Position numbers and translations under genes: made by a program. This document shows, piece after piece, positions 8,620 to 17,206 of a DNA stretch of 64,000 nucleotides. Positions within the stretch are counted from its first letter, which is position 1, and each line of letters opens with the position of its first letter. Origin of the DNA: Gemmataceae bacterium. Lineage in GTDB: Bacteria > Planctomycetota > Planctomycetia > Gemmatales > Gemmataceae. Location: positions 1-64,000 of the forward strand of contig JAKEET010000011.1 in NCBI GenBank assembly GCA_022616435.1, in the 5' to 3' direction. The notes beneath the pieces were generated by a model. That model saw only the letters and a program-made list of their open reading frames with translations, was not told where the DNA came from and made no database searches.

Positions 8620-8814
8620 CGGCCGGGGTTCCTTGAGATGAGCGCGCGCGGCCATGGCGCCGTGCGAGCCTGCAGAGGATTTGGGGACCGGCTGCCGAAG
8701 CAGCGCGTGCGCGTGGGTGGTCACCCAACTTACAGGTTCCCCTATCGCTGCAACGATTTCAAGCGTTATGCTGGCGAAAGACCGGGATTCTAGGCGGTTT
8801 GCGAGGATTGCTCC

Positions 8815-10344
8815 ATGGAATCGGATAATTCGCTCCGCGCCAGCACCATGCCGGCGACACACACTGTCGACACGCCCGATGAGCCGCCGGCGGCTCAACC
8901 TTTTTCCCGAGAAACCGCCACGGCACGGGCCGCCCAGCAAGCCTGGGCACAAACGCCCGTCCGCGAGCGGCTGCGGCCGGTCCGTGCCTTTCGCCAGCTC
9001 CTGGCCGAGGAGAAGCTCGACATCTGCCGGACGATCCAGGCCGACGTCGGCAAGCCCGTGCGCGACGGTCTGGTCGCCGACGTGCTGCCCCTGGCGGAAG
9101 TGTGCCGGTTCCTGGAACGTCGCGCCGCCGGCATCCTGCGGCCACGGCGCAGTCCGTTGCGGGATCGGCCGCCGATCCTCTGGGGGCAGCGCGACTGGGT
9201 GTTCCGCCGCCCGCGCGGCTTGATCGGCGTCATCGGCACGTGGAACCTGCCGATCATGATCGGCGGCATGCAGATCGTGCCGGCGCTCGTGGCGGGCAAT
9301 GGCGTCCTGTTCAAGCCGTCGGAACAGGCGGCTCGTTCCGGATCATTGCTGGCGGAGCTGCTGCGCCGCGCCGGCTTTCCCGACGGCCTGGTGCAATTGC
9401 TGCCGGCCACGCGCGAGGCCGGCCCGCAACTGGCGCAGGCGGACATCGACCACGTCATCTTCACCGGCCATTCGTCCACGGGCCGGGCCCTGGCGCAGAC
9501 GCTGGCCTCGCGCCTGGTCACGTCGACCCTGGAGTTGTCGGGCTGCGATCCGCTGATCTTGCTCGAGGACGGCGATGTGACCTTGGCCGCGCAAGGGGCG
9601 TGGTTCGGCGCCACCATCAACGACGGCCAGGCCTGCCTGGGCACCCGCCGGGCTTTCGTGCCGCGCTCGCGGTTGCCGGCGTTCCTCGACGTCCTCAAGC
9701 CGCTGGTCCAGAGCGCGGAGCCACGGCGCGCGGTGCTGCCGTCGCAGATCGACGCGGCGGCCCGAGCCATCGACGACGCTCGCGCCCGGGGCGCCGCGCT
9801 GCTGCGCCGCGACCTGCCGGACAACGCCGACGGCCTGGTCCAACCCGCCGCCCTGGTGGATGTCCCGACTGACGCGATCCTGTGCCAGGAGGCGATCTTC
9901 GCGCCGCTCCTGGGCGTCCTCCCCTACGATCATCTCGACGAGGTCTTCACCATGAACCAGCAATGCCCGTACGGCCTGACGGCGAGCATTTTCTCGGCCG
10001 ATCGCGCCGCGGCCCAGGCGTTGGCGGCCCGGCTCGATTGCGGCGTGGTGTGCGTCAACGACGTGGTCGCCCCCGCCGGGCATCCCGCGCTGCCGTTCGG
10101 CGGCCGGCGCCGCAGCGGCTGGGGGGTGACCAAGGGCGTCGAGGGATTGCTGGAGATGACCGTGCCGCAGGTCGTCAGCGCTGTCGCGGGCCGGTCGCGG
10201 CCCCACTTCGACTGGCAAGGCAGCCACTGGATGATCCAGCAAGAGACGATGGAGGCACTTATCGACCTTCGCCACGCCCGTTCGCTGCGGCGATCGCTGG
10301 CCGCCGGTTGGCGGCTGGTCGCCCGCGCCCTCGGCTGGCGCTAA
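8815..10344 (+). CDS. Aldehyde dehydrogenase family protein
   Basis: 509 residues with the ALDH fold throughout: GVIGTWNLPIMIGGMQIVPA (WNxP region), GNGVLFKPSEQAARS (cofactor-binding Lys), the STLELSGCDPLIL motif with the general-base Glu at ~240, and GQACLG with the catalytic Cys at ~274. ELSGCDP replaces the common ELGGKxP, as in a subset of uncharacterised ALDHs. PFGGRRRSGWG is the late conserved motif. It would oxidise an aldehyde to the acid with NAD(P)+. The divergent neighbour makes acyl-carrier thioesters and reduces them, so the substrate may be a fatty aldehyde (inference). The C-terminal ~50 residues are a non-catalytic extension. Confidence 0.85.
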   Translation: MESDNSLRASTMPATHTVDTPDEPPAAQPFSRETATARAAQQAWAQTPVRERLRPVRAFRQLLAEEKLDICRTIQADVGKPVRDGLVADVLPLAEVCRFLERRAAGILRPRRSPLRDRPPILWGQRDWVFRRPRGLIGVIGTWNLPIMIGGMQIVPALVAGNGVLFKPSEQAARSGSLLAELLRRAGFPDGLVQLLPATREAGPQLAQADIDHVIFTGHSSTGRALAQTLASRLVTSTLELSGCDPLILLEDGDVTLAAQGAWFGATINDGQACLGTRRAFVPRSRLPAFLDVLKPLVQSAEPRRAVLPSQIDAAARAIDDARARGAALLRRDLPDNADGLVQPAALVDVPTDAILCQEAIFAPLLGVLPYDHLDEVFTMNQQCPYGLTASIFSADRAAAQALAARLDCGVVCVNDVVAPAGHPALPFGGRRRSGWGVTKGVEGLLEMTVPQVVSAVAGRSRPHFDWQGSHWMIQQETMEALIDLRHARSLRRSLAAGWRLVARALGWR

Positions 10345-10345
10345 A

Positions 10346-10390
10346 GAATTCTGGTAGTGGCTTGACTGGGTCAAGCCACTACCAGAATTC
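10346..10390. repeat. 21-bp-arm perfect palindrome after the ALDH gene
   Basis: GAATTCTGGTAGTGGCTTGAC (10346-10366) is repeated in perfect inverted form at 10370-10390 around a TGG loop, two bases after the ALDH stop codon. No T-run follows, so it is a strong hairpin or repeat element rather than a canonical terminator. Confidence 0.9.
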
Positions 10391-10489
10391 CGATGTGGGC
10401 CGGGCGGAATCTTGCGAATTCCGCTACATGCTGCCGCGCTGTCCCATAGGATTGTCGAATCGGGAAGTCCCTCGCTGTCTGGACATGAG

Positions 10490-11215
10490 ATGAACGATCG
10501 CGCCGGCGACAACGGCCTGCTGCAAGTCGAGCACCTGGGCAAGGTCTATCCCGACGGCCAGGTGCAGGCCTTGATCGATGTGAATCTCACCATCCGCCGC
10601 GGCGAGGTGGTCACCATCATGGGCCCGTCCGGCAGCGGCAAGTCGACGCTGCTCAGCCTCCTGGGCGGCCTCGAATCGCCCAGCACCGGCCAGGTCGCCT
10701 TCGAAGGCAAGCCCCTCTCGGCCTATCGCAACCTCGACGAATTCCGCACCCAGAAGATCGGCTTTGTCTTCCAATCGTTCTTGCTGCTCCCCACCTTGAC
10801 GGCCCTCGAAAACGTGCAGGTGCCGATGTTCGAGACGCCGCTGCCGCCGCGGGCCCGGGCCGACAAGGCGGCCAGGCTCCTCGACGCCGTCGGCCTGGGG
10901 CACCGCCTCCACCACCTCCCCAGCCGCCTGTCGGTCGGCGAACGCCAGCGGGTTGCCATCGCCAGGGCCCTCGCCAACGACCCGGCCGTCCTCCTGGCCG
11001 ACGAGCCGACCGGCAACCTCGATTCGCGCACCGCCCTGGGCATCCTCGACCTGTTCACGCAGCTTCACGATCAGCGCGGCCTGACCCTGGTGATCGTCAG
11101 CCACTGGGAAGCGCTGGCCGACTACGCCACCCGCGTCATCCGCCTGCGTGACGGCCGCATCGTCGAGGACCATGAAAAGACGGACGGGGAGCGTCGGCGC
11201 GTCAGCGCGACGTGA
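10490..11215 (+). CDS. ABC transporter ATP-binding protein, LolD/MacB type
   Basis: A 241-residue ATPase: Walker A GPSGSGKST, Q-loop GFVFQSFLLLP, ABC signature LSVGERQRVAIARAL (S-V-G-E-R-Q replacing LSGGQ), Walker B AVLLADEPTGNLDS and switch His in VIVSHWE. The FQSFxLLPxLTxxENV and DEPTGNLDS patterns place it in the LolD/MacB/FtsE-like clade, which moves lipoproteins or acts as a mechanotransmitter with a FtsX-type permease. No permease is encoded next to it. The next gene is the caspase-like protein, 178 bases downstream. Start at 10490 (GGACATGAG before ATG) because upstream codons are outside the conserved domain. Confidence 0.9.
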   Translation: MNDRAGDNGLLQVEHLGKVYPDGQVQALIDVNLTIRRGEVVTIMGPSGSGKSTLLSLLGGLESPSTGQVAFEGKPLSAYRNLDEFRTQKIGFVFQSFLLLPTLTALENVQVPMFETPLPPRARADKAARLLDAVGLGHRLHHLPSRLSVGERQRVAIARALANDPAVLLADEPTGNLDSRTALGILDLFTQLHDQRGLTLVIVSHWEALADYATRVIRLRDGRIVEDHEKTDGERRRVSAT

Positions 11216-11393
11216 CGGGCGAGCGCCACGACGGCAGTGGCGCGAGGGTCGGCGGCATGTTGGTCATCTCGGGTTTCGGAGGATTATACTGTCGATGGCG
11301 TGATCCAGGAAGCGGAGATCAATCACCACCCGACGACATCCTGGATTCACGGGGCCGAATCTCGCGCCTGTCCCCTTTTTTGCGAGTGTCTCT

Positions 11394-12518
11394 ATGGCTG
11401 CCGACGACACCTTCACCGGGCACTGGTTCACGACCTTCGGCGTCATGGATCTGGAGCAAGCGGGGCAGCACGTCCACGGGGCCTACCACTGGAACGGCGT
11501 GGACAGCGTCATCGATGGCCGCGTCAAGAAAGGCAAGCTCGAGTTCACTTACACCGAGCCCAAGGCGCAGGGCGAGGGCTGGTTCACGCTGGCCCGGCCC
11601 GGCAAGTTCACGGGGCAATGGCGGGCCGAGGGCGATGACGTCTGGCGGCCATGGATCGGCGAGCGCGGCTTCGACGGTTTGTGGGACTCGTCCTTCGGCA
11701 TGCTGCGCCTGTTCGACGAGGGGCGGCGCATCACCGGTTGTTATGAAGGCCTCGGCAGCGCGACCATCGAGGGCCGGGCGCGTGACGGCCGGCTCGAGTT
11801 TCGCTACCAGGAGCCGAACGCGGCGGGCGACGCGCGGTTCACCCTGGCGGCGGACGGGCGGTCGTTCGAGGGCGAGTGGAAGCAGGACGGGACCGCCGCG
11901 TGGCAGCCGTGGGTGGGGCGGCGGCTGTCGCAGACGCCGGGGCAAAGCTGGCTGGTGGTGCTCGAAGCCCACTGGCAGCGGCACCTGCTGGACAAGGAAT
12001 ACTCGTTCGGCGACATGCTCAAGGCGTTCTTCGCCCGCGTGCCGGGCGTGCAGTTCAGCCATCGCTTCTTCAGCAACGAAGCCGGCCTGCGCCAGTGGTG
12101 CCGCGACCTGATGTACGTCCCCGATCCGGTGGTCGTGCTGATCGCCTCGCACGGCACCACCGCCGGCCTGGCGGTCCGCGGCGAAACCATCGACCCGCGG
12201 GCCCTGGCCGACACGCTGCGCCTGGCCGACACCGTCCAGCTCCTGCACTTCTCGGCGTGCTTGACCATGCAGGACAACTCGCTGATGCGCGAGCTGAGCC
12301 GCCACGTCCACTTCCCCATCTCCGGCTACACCACCGCCGTCGACTGGGCGGCCAGCGCCATCCTCGAGTTCACCTACCTCGATCTCATCCTGGCGCGCGG
12401 CATGGCGCCGGCCGACGCGGCCGAGCAGTTGACGCGGCTGCTGAGCTTCGCGGGCGACAAAGGCTTCGCCGGCTCGGTCTATCCCGCGGCCGGGTTCCGG
12501 CTGCTGTCGCCGCGCTGA
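11394..12518 (+). CDS. Caspase/CHAT-like protein with duplicated N-terminal beta domain
   Basis: 374 residues. Residues ~6-90 and ~92-175 are two copies of one module (FTGHWFTTFGVMDLEQAG.HVHGAYHW and FDGLWDSSFGMLRLFDEG.RITGCYEG), each ending in a W.PW motif. Such W/G repeats form all-beta sheets in related sequences. Residues ~185-370 look like a caspase-fold domain: hydrophobic strand VVVLIASHG with His253, then VQLLHFSACL with Cys289, about 36 residues apart, as in CHAT and other C14/CD-clan peptidases (H-G ... sAC). No signal peptide, so probably cytoplasmic. Protease activity and target are inferred. Start has only a weak GAG upstream. Confidence 0.65.
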   Translation: MAADDTFTGHWFTTFGVMDLEQAGQHVHGAYHWNGVDSVIDGRVKKGKLEFTYTEPKAQGEGWFTLARPGKFTGQWRAEGDDVWRPWIGERGFDGLWDSSFGMLRLFDEGRRITGCYEGLGSATIEGRARDGRLEFRYQEPNAAGDARFTLAADGRSFEGEWKQDGTAAWQPWVGRRLSQTPGQSWLVVLEAHWQRHLLDKEYSFGDMLKAFFARVPGVQFSHRFFSNEAGLRQWCRDLMYVPDPVVVLIASHGTTAGLAVRGETIDPRALADTLRLADTVQLLHFSACLTMQDNSLMRELSRHVHFPISGYTTAVDWAASAILEFTYLDLILARGMAPADAAEQLTRLLSFAGDKGFAGSVYPAAGFRLLSPR

Positions 12519-12606
12519 CAACGGGGAGAGGCAGGACCGGCACATTCTCCGCGTTCCTCTGCGGACTCTGCGGTTTTAAAGACTCCTAGTTTGTGGCGAG
12601 CGTCGC

Positions 12607-12656
12607 GGCGTAAGCCCGACGTGTTCGCGGGAAGTTTTCCACGTCGGGCTTACGCC
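12607..12656. repeat. 17-bp-arm palindrome
   Basis: GGCGTAAGCCCGACGTG (12607-12623) and its exact inverse (12640-12656). It lies in the 712-base gap 12519-13230, which otherwise holds only the VapC-like remnant. Confidence 0.85.
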
Positions 12657-12934
12657 TCGACTGGAGAGGCGGAAGAAAACGGAATAGGCGACGCCTTCAG
12701 GCAGCAAGTGCTTGTGCCCACGTCGATGACCGCCCCGATTTCCTCGACCGGTAGGTCCCCATCCCGGCCGCCGCGAACGGAATCCCATTGGACAGAATCG
12801 GAGTCGGCCGTCTTGGTGACCGTGGAGCAGCGCAGCACCCGGTCGCTTGCCGCGCGCGAGGTCGAGACCACTGGATTACGGGCCGCCCAACGCTGCAACG
12901 AAAATGCTGACGCCGAAGATGCAAATCGGCGTCA

Positions 12935-13084
12935 TCACGTCGCCAGGCAATTCTCAACGCGCAAGCCCGGCACGTGGCGAAAATCGCGCAGGCTGGCGGA
13001 CAACAGCAGGGTGTCGTGCGCCAGTGCGATGGCGGCAATCTCCGGTCCCGCGTGCCAATGCGAGCCGACGCGTGTCCCAGCGAT
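12935..13084 (-). pseudogene. C-terminal fragment of a VapC-type PIN toxin
   Basis: The minus strand reads PEIAAIALAHDTLLLSASLR, DFRHVPGLRVEN and then a stop, which matches the end of VapC PIN toxins (IAAxALAHxxxLVTxNxRDFxRVPGLRVEDW). The N-terminal two thirds with the first acidic residues are missing and no antitoxin gene is adjacent, so it is a remnant. The 12519-12934 stretch shows no recognisable coding sequence apart from the palindrome. Confidence 0.6.
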
Positions 13085-13230
13085 CAGGCTCATGGCACGG
13101 AACGGCCCGGTAACTCCTCCGACAGACCGGCAACTAATCACTCCCGCAACACCATCTGCCGCGCCGGCGCGAGGGACTCGGCTACAATGCCTGTGTCCCG
13201 CCACCGCAAAAGTTGCATCTGGAGTCGCTG

Positions 13231-14487
13231 ATGCCCTTCAAAGCGCTTGGTCTACATCCATCGCTCGTCCAGGCGACCCGTGAGATGCGCTACACCGAGC
13301 CGACGCCTATTCAGGCTGAAGCCATTCCGATCATCCTGAGCGGGCGAGACCTCATTGCCACCGCCCAGACTGGCACCGGCAAGACCGCGGCCTTCCTGCT
13401 TCCCGTTCTGAATCAGCTCCTGGGCCAGCCGCGCGGCGCGACCCGAGCGCTGATCGTCACGCCCACTCGCGAACTGGCCCAGCAAATCGACGACGTGTGC
13501 TTGGCTCTGGCCTACCACACCGACGTGCAGGTCGGACTAGTTGTCGGCGGCGCGTCGATGGGATCGCAGGAAAGGGCGATCCGAGCCGGCGTCGAGATCA
13601 TCGTGGCGACGCCTGGCCGACTGCTGGATCACATGCGGCTGAATCAAGCGCGCTTCGATGGTCTGCAAACGCTGATCCTCGATGAGGCCGACCGCATGCT
13701 GGACATGGGCTTCCTGCCGGACATCAAGCGGATCGTGGCGCGGCTGCCGGCGCGTAAGCAGACGCTGCTCTTCTCCGCTACGATGCCGCCCGTCATCACC
13801 AACCTTGCCAAGGTGCTCCTCCGCAACCCTCGCTCCGTTCAGATCGGCCGGCGCAGCACCCCTGCCGTCGGCATTACCCAGGCGGCCTACCCGGTGCCGG
13901 AAAGCTTGAAGACGGCCCTCCTGCAACATTTGCTTCGCCATATGGACATGCCTTCGGTGCTCGTGTTCACGCGCACCAAGCACTCGGCCAAGCGGCTGAC
14001 GCGCGCCATCGCGGCGGATGGTTTTGGCGTGGCCGAGTTGCATGGCAACCTGTCGCAAGGGCAGCGCAACCGGGCCATGGATGGCTTCCGGCGCGGCGAC
14101 TTTCAAGTGCTGGTAGCGACCAACCTCGCCTCGCGCGGCCTCGACGTGGAGCACATCACCCACGTGATCAGCTTCGACGTTCCCGACGTGCCGGACGACT
14201 ACGTGCACCGCATCGGCCGCACTGCTCGTGCCAAGGCCGAGGGCGATGCCTTTATCCTGGTTTCGCGTGCCGAGGAAAAATCGCTGGCCGAGATCGAGCG
14301 TCACATCGGCCAGCGTCTGCCGCGCGTGACCCTCCCCGATTTCGATTACGCCCAGGCTGCCCCGCAGCGAGACAAGCCGGCCCGGCGGCCCCAATCACCC
14401 CAATCAAGACAGCGCAACGCTGATACGCATACATCACGGCCAGGACGTCCAGGGAATTCCGGGTGGCGTTCGCGCCGACGCCGATGA
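13231..14487 (+). CDS. DEAD-box RNA helicase, RhlE-like
   Basis: 418 residues. Q motif EPTPIQAEAIP, motif I ATAQTGTGKTAAF, Ia PTRELAQQ, II LILDEADRMLDMGF, III FSATMP, IV VLVFTRTKH, V VATNLASRGLD and VI YVHRIGRTARA are all intact, so it should be an active ATP-dependent RNA helicase. The short basic Arg/Ser-rich tail (~380-418) resembles RhlE proteins involved in RNA decay and ribosome assembly. Start at 13231 rather than six codons upstream because MPFKALGLHPSL begins the domain and GGAG lies 7 bases before it. Confidence 0.9.
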   Translation: MPFKALGLHPSLVQATREMRYTEPTPIQAEAIPIILSGRDLIATAQTGTGKTAAFLLPVLNQLLGQPRGATRALIVTPTRELAQQIDDVCLALAYHTDVQVGLVVGGASMGSQERAIRAGVEIIVATPGRLLDHMRLNQARFDGLQTLILDEADRMLDMGFLPDIKRIVARLPARKQTLLFSATMPPVITNLAKVLLRNPRSVQIGRRSTPAVGITQAAYPVPESLKTALLQHLLRHMDMPSVLVFTRTKHSAKRLTRAIAADGFGVAELHGNLSQGQRNRAMDGFRRGDFQVLVATNLASRGLDVEHITHVISFDVPDVPDDYVHRIGRTARAKAEGDAFILVSRAEEKSLAEIERHIGQRLPRVTLPDFDYAQAAPQRDKPARRPQSPQSRQRNADTHTSRPGRPGNSGWRSRRRR

Positions 14488-14559
14488 GGGAGCTGTATCT
14501 CGGTTGGACAACACGTCTACCGTTGGAGCGAAAAGCGGCCGGATCCTTTATGTAGTGCC

Positions 14560-14632
14560 GGGGCTGAGTCTTCGAAGGTCCGGCTGCCAGCCCATCACGT
14601 GACGACCGCTGGGGCTTCGAAGACTCAGCCCC
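14560..14632. repeat. 18-bp-arm inverted repeat
   Basis: GGGGCTGAGTCTTCGAAG (14560-14577) is inverted exactly at 14615-14632. It lies between the helicase stop and the next oxidoreductase (14488-14751) and may terminate the helicase transcript. Confidence 0.8.
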
Positions 14633-14751
14633 CGCCACGCACCCCTTGATTCATCGACGACAATGCACTGGGCAAGCCGAATTAGCCAAAAAACGGTTGC
14701 CCGCCGCCCCGATCTTCGATCAAATCTGGGGACACCGTCCGGAGTCCAGCC

Positions 14752-15852
14752 ATGGCCATCGACCTCGATCTCAACTATCTTCCCCGCCTGCCGCGCCGCA
14801 ACGACCCCGGCATCGGCTGCATCGGCGCCGGCTTCATCATGCGCGACTGCCACCTGCTGGCCTATCGCCAGGCCGGCTTCAATCCGGTCGCGATCACGTC
14901 GCGACACGTCGAGCGCGCCCGCGCGGTCGGGCAGCAGTACGCCATAGCTCGCGTCCACGCGACGGTGGACGAACTGCTCGGCGACCCCGCGGTCGCCGTG
15001 CTCGACATCGCCGTGCCGCCCGATCTGCAAGCCGACATCATCCGCAAGGCCGTGCGCCACGCCGATCACATCAAAGGCATCCTCGCCCAGAAGCCCCTGG
15101 CCCTGTCGGTCCGCGACGCCCGCGACTGCGTCACCCTGTGCGAACAGGCCGGCATCCGCTTGGCCGTCAACCAGAACATGCGCTACGACCAGTCGGTCCG
15201 GGCCATGAAAGACGTGCTGCAGCGCGGCTGGCTCGGCGCCCCGGTGCTCGGCACCATCGACATGCGGGCCATTCCGCACTGGATGCCGTGGAGCGAGGGG
15301 CTGCCCTCGCTGTCCACGTTCATCATGAGCATCCATCATCTCGACACGTTCCGGTACTGGTTCGGCACGCCCGACCGCGTCCTGGCCAGCACCCGGCCCG
15401 ACCCGCGCACCAAGTTTTCGCACACCGACGGCATCAACCTGTACATCCTCGAATACGACAACGGCTGCCGGGCTTCGAGCTGGGACGACGTCTGGACGGG
15501 TCCGGCCCGCGAAGGCTCGCAGAGCGACATCGGCATCCGCTGGCGCGTCGAAGGGACCGACGGCCTGGCGCGCGGGACCATCGGCTGGCCCAGCTACCCG
15601 GCCCGGACGCCGAGCACGCTCGATTTCACCACGAAACAGCAGCCCGGCTACTGGTTCCAGCCGCGCTGGCCCGAAGTCTGGTTCCCCGACGCGTTTGTCG
15701 GGACCATGGCGCAGTTGCTGTGCGCCCTGGAAGACGGCGCCGAGCCGGAGATCAACGGCCGCGACAATGTGGAAACGATTGCGCTGTGCGCCGCGGTGTT
15801 CGCGGCGGCGCAGGAGCATCGGGTGACGACGGTGCGGGAATTTCTGGCTTGA
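14752..15852 (+). CDS. Gfo/Idh/MocA family oxidoreductase
   Basis: 366 residues. N-terminal Rossmann with [20 protein letters not shown], then the characteristic [15 protein letters not shown] (family EKPxA Lys, here QKP) and [20 protein letters not shown]-terminal alpha/beta domain includes [11 protein letters not shown], a conserved dinucleotide-sugar-type motif. It is expected to oxidise or reduce a sugar or inositol-like substrate with NAD(P). No partner genes are adjacent. Confidence 0.85.
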   Translation: MAIDLDLNYLPRLPRRNDPGIGCIGAGFIMRDCHLLAYRQAGFNPVAITSRHVERARAVGQQYAIARVHATVDELLGDPAVAVLDIAVPPDLQADIIRKAVRHADHIKGILAQKPLALSVRDARDCVTLCEQAGIRLAVNQNMRYDQSVRAMKDVLQRGWLGAPVLGTIDMRAIPHWMPWSEGLPSLSTFIMSIHHLDTFRYWFGTPDRVLASTRPDPRTKFSHTDGINLYILEYDNGCRASSWDDVWTGPAREGSQSDIGIRWRVEGTDGLARGTIGWPSYPARTPSTLDFTTKQQPGYWFQPRWPEVWFPDAFVGTMAQLLCALEDGAEPEINGRDNVETIALCAAVFAAAQEHRVTTVREFLA

Positions 15853-15856
15853 TGTC

Positions 15857-16063
15857 GTGGCGGCAAGCGCCGGCGCCACCGGGACCTGGTCGGTAACGTT
15901 GACGGTCTACCTGCAATCCAACACCGACCGCTACGTGGCTGGACCCGACGGAAATTCGGGGCAAACCTCTGCCGAAGTTTACGTAAAGCTCGAAGGCACG
16001 GCGGGCGGCGACTGGCTTGACTCCAACGTGGTCAATATCACCGCCACCAACCTTTTGCCTTAA
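15857..16063 (+). pseudogene. Possible short coding remnant (68 codons)
   Basis: From a GTG at 15857, four bases after the oxidoreductase stop, an open frame with gene-like codon use reads through TGTWSVTLTVYLQSN and VNITATNLLP to TAA. It looks like the end of a beta-sandwich protein but I recognise no family. No ribosome-binding site is evident; it may be the tail of a lost gene that preceded the TIGR03067 gene. Confidence 0.3.
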
Positions 16064-16085
16064 AGAACCAAAGAAAGGTAGCCTC

Positions 16086-16505
16086 ATGCGAATACTTGCG
16101 CTTGTCCTTTTAGTTCTGGTCGCAGAACCGGCCACCGACAAAGATCTCGTGCAAGGGAAATGGAAGGTGGTGGTTAGTAAGACAGGCAATAAAGACACGG
16201 AAGCTCTGTTTCTGGGCAGAATTGTTGAGTTCGATGGCGAGACCAAACGCTTATTCAAGGATGGCCAGCTACAAGAAGAAGGGGCGTTCAAGCTCGATCC
16301 TAGCAAGAAGCCCAAATGGCTCGACCTGTTCTCGCCCCCGGGGAACAAAACCCCGCTGCTGGGCATCTACTCCATCGAGGGAAACCGGCTGAAGCTCAGT
16401 TGGAGCAAGATCGACGGCAAGTTTCGTCCAGATTCATTCGACTTGCCATCCGGCAAGAACGTGACAAGGCAAATCTCGCTGGTTCTCGAACGCGTGAAGA
16501 AATAG
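16086..16505 (+). CDS. TIGR03067 domain protein (planctomycete lipocalin-like), exported
   Basis: 139 residues. A short signal-like N-terminus (MRILALVLLVLVAEPA) is followed by DLVQGKWKVVVSKTG..., GRIVEFDGETKRLF and a final LVLERVKK, the TIGR03067 pattern of planctomycete-specific ~110-residue domains (LQGtWxvvs...G). Function unknown; members are thought to be extracytoplasmic beta-barrel-like domains. The codon use is A/T-richer than in neighbouring genes. Start at 16086 because the frame upstream has no homology and AAAGG precedes it. Confidence 0.75.
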   Translation: MRILALVLLVLVAEPATDKDLVQGKWKVVVSKTGNKDTEALFLGRIVEFDGETKRLFKDGQLQEEGAFKLDPSKKPKWLDLFSPPGNKTPLLGIYSIEGNRLKLSWSKIDGKFRPDSFDLPSGKNVTRQISLVLERVKK

Positions 16506-16569
16506 GGCTCGTGGACGTGGTCACGCCGTAGACGAACACTGGGTCGTCTGGTACGCGACGGTTCGGTCG

Positions 16570-16589
16570 GTGTGTGTGTGTGTGTGTGT
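16570..16589. repeat. (GT)10 microsatellite
   Basis: Twenty bases of alternating GT in the otherwise featureless gap 16506-16975. Dinucleotide runs of this length are uncommon in high-GC bacterial DNA and may be slippage-prone. Confidence 0.9.
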
Positions 16590-16624
16590 CGCGCAATGCA
16601 ACCAATGGCCGCGTAACTTCCCAG

Positions 16625-16649
16625 TTGGCAAGCGTGGCAAGTTGGCAAG
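16625..16649 (+). repeat. 25-bp dispersed repeat, copy 1
   Basis: TTGGCAAGCGTGGCAAGTTG (first 20 bases) plus GCAAG is found again, identical over 25 bases, at 38129-38153 inside the 3' end of the NACHT gene. The unit is itself made of GGCAAG-type subrepeats. Confidence 0.85.
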
Positions 16650-16975
16650 GTGGGCGACCGGTTCGCAGGCGAGCCCCTCATCGCGTTTCGCGACAACACT
16701 CGACAGGCGAACGAGTTGCATCGACGGCGGCCGACGGTCGGTTTTCACGCCCGGTTGAAAACTCGAATTTCGAAACTAGCCCACTACCCGAATTTCCGAG
16801 GGGCGATTTGAGGCCGAAAAAATCGCTCAAGTCGTTGAGGCGCTGAGGGTTGGGTTGCAAAAACATGTTCACCACGACGCGCATACCGTGGCAAGTGGGC
16901 GAGTTGGCAGCATCGGTTGTCCATGCGGCAGCCGGGCTCACGAAGCGCGGCCGGGAATGAACCGTCGTCACCCGT

Positions 16976-17110
16976 CTACTCCAGCCGCCGCATCCATTCC
17001 AGGAACCGCCCCGCGCACTGGTCCAGGTTCGCCTCGGCGCCGCCGCCCTTCAGGGGCGAGCACATTTCGTACGCGCCGCAGCCCTGGTAGCCCGCGTCCC
17101 GGTCCACTTG
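16976..17110 (-). pseudogene. C-terminal remnant of a sugar-phosphate isomerase/epimerase
   Basis: The minus strand ends ..DAGYQGCGAYEMCSPLKGGG, AEANLDQCAGRFLEWM and RRLE-stop. This matches the C-terminus of xylose-isomerase-like TIM-barrel proteins (GYxGyxsYEMCSPLRGGGsxxNLDxxAxxFLEWM). Only about 44 codons remain; the upstream frame degenerates, and the WD40 gene lies on the other strand from 17207. Confidence 0.65.
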
Positions 17111-17206
17111 TCTCGATTTCCGATTTCCGCCGCGCCCCTTGACCTTGGTCCCGACTCTGCGACAATTCTTCCTTGTCCCTCCTACCCGCCGTTTCGAGGT
17201 TTCACC

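Noticed and set aside
5929-8793. 954-codon plus-strand ORF opposite the acyl-AMP ligase fusion
   Set aside because: It is rich in Arg/Ala/Gln/His in the manner of antisense reading of a GC-rich gene; the minus-strand protein has all catalytic motifs.
10412-10489. Upstream start for the ABC ATPase
   Set aside because: The extra residues have no homology and would overlap the end of the palindrome region; the internal ATG begins the ABC domain.
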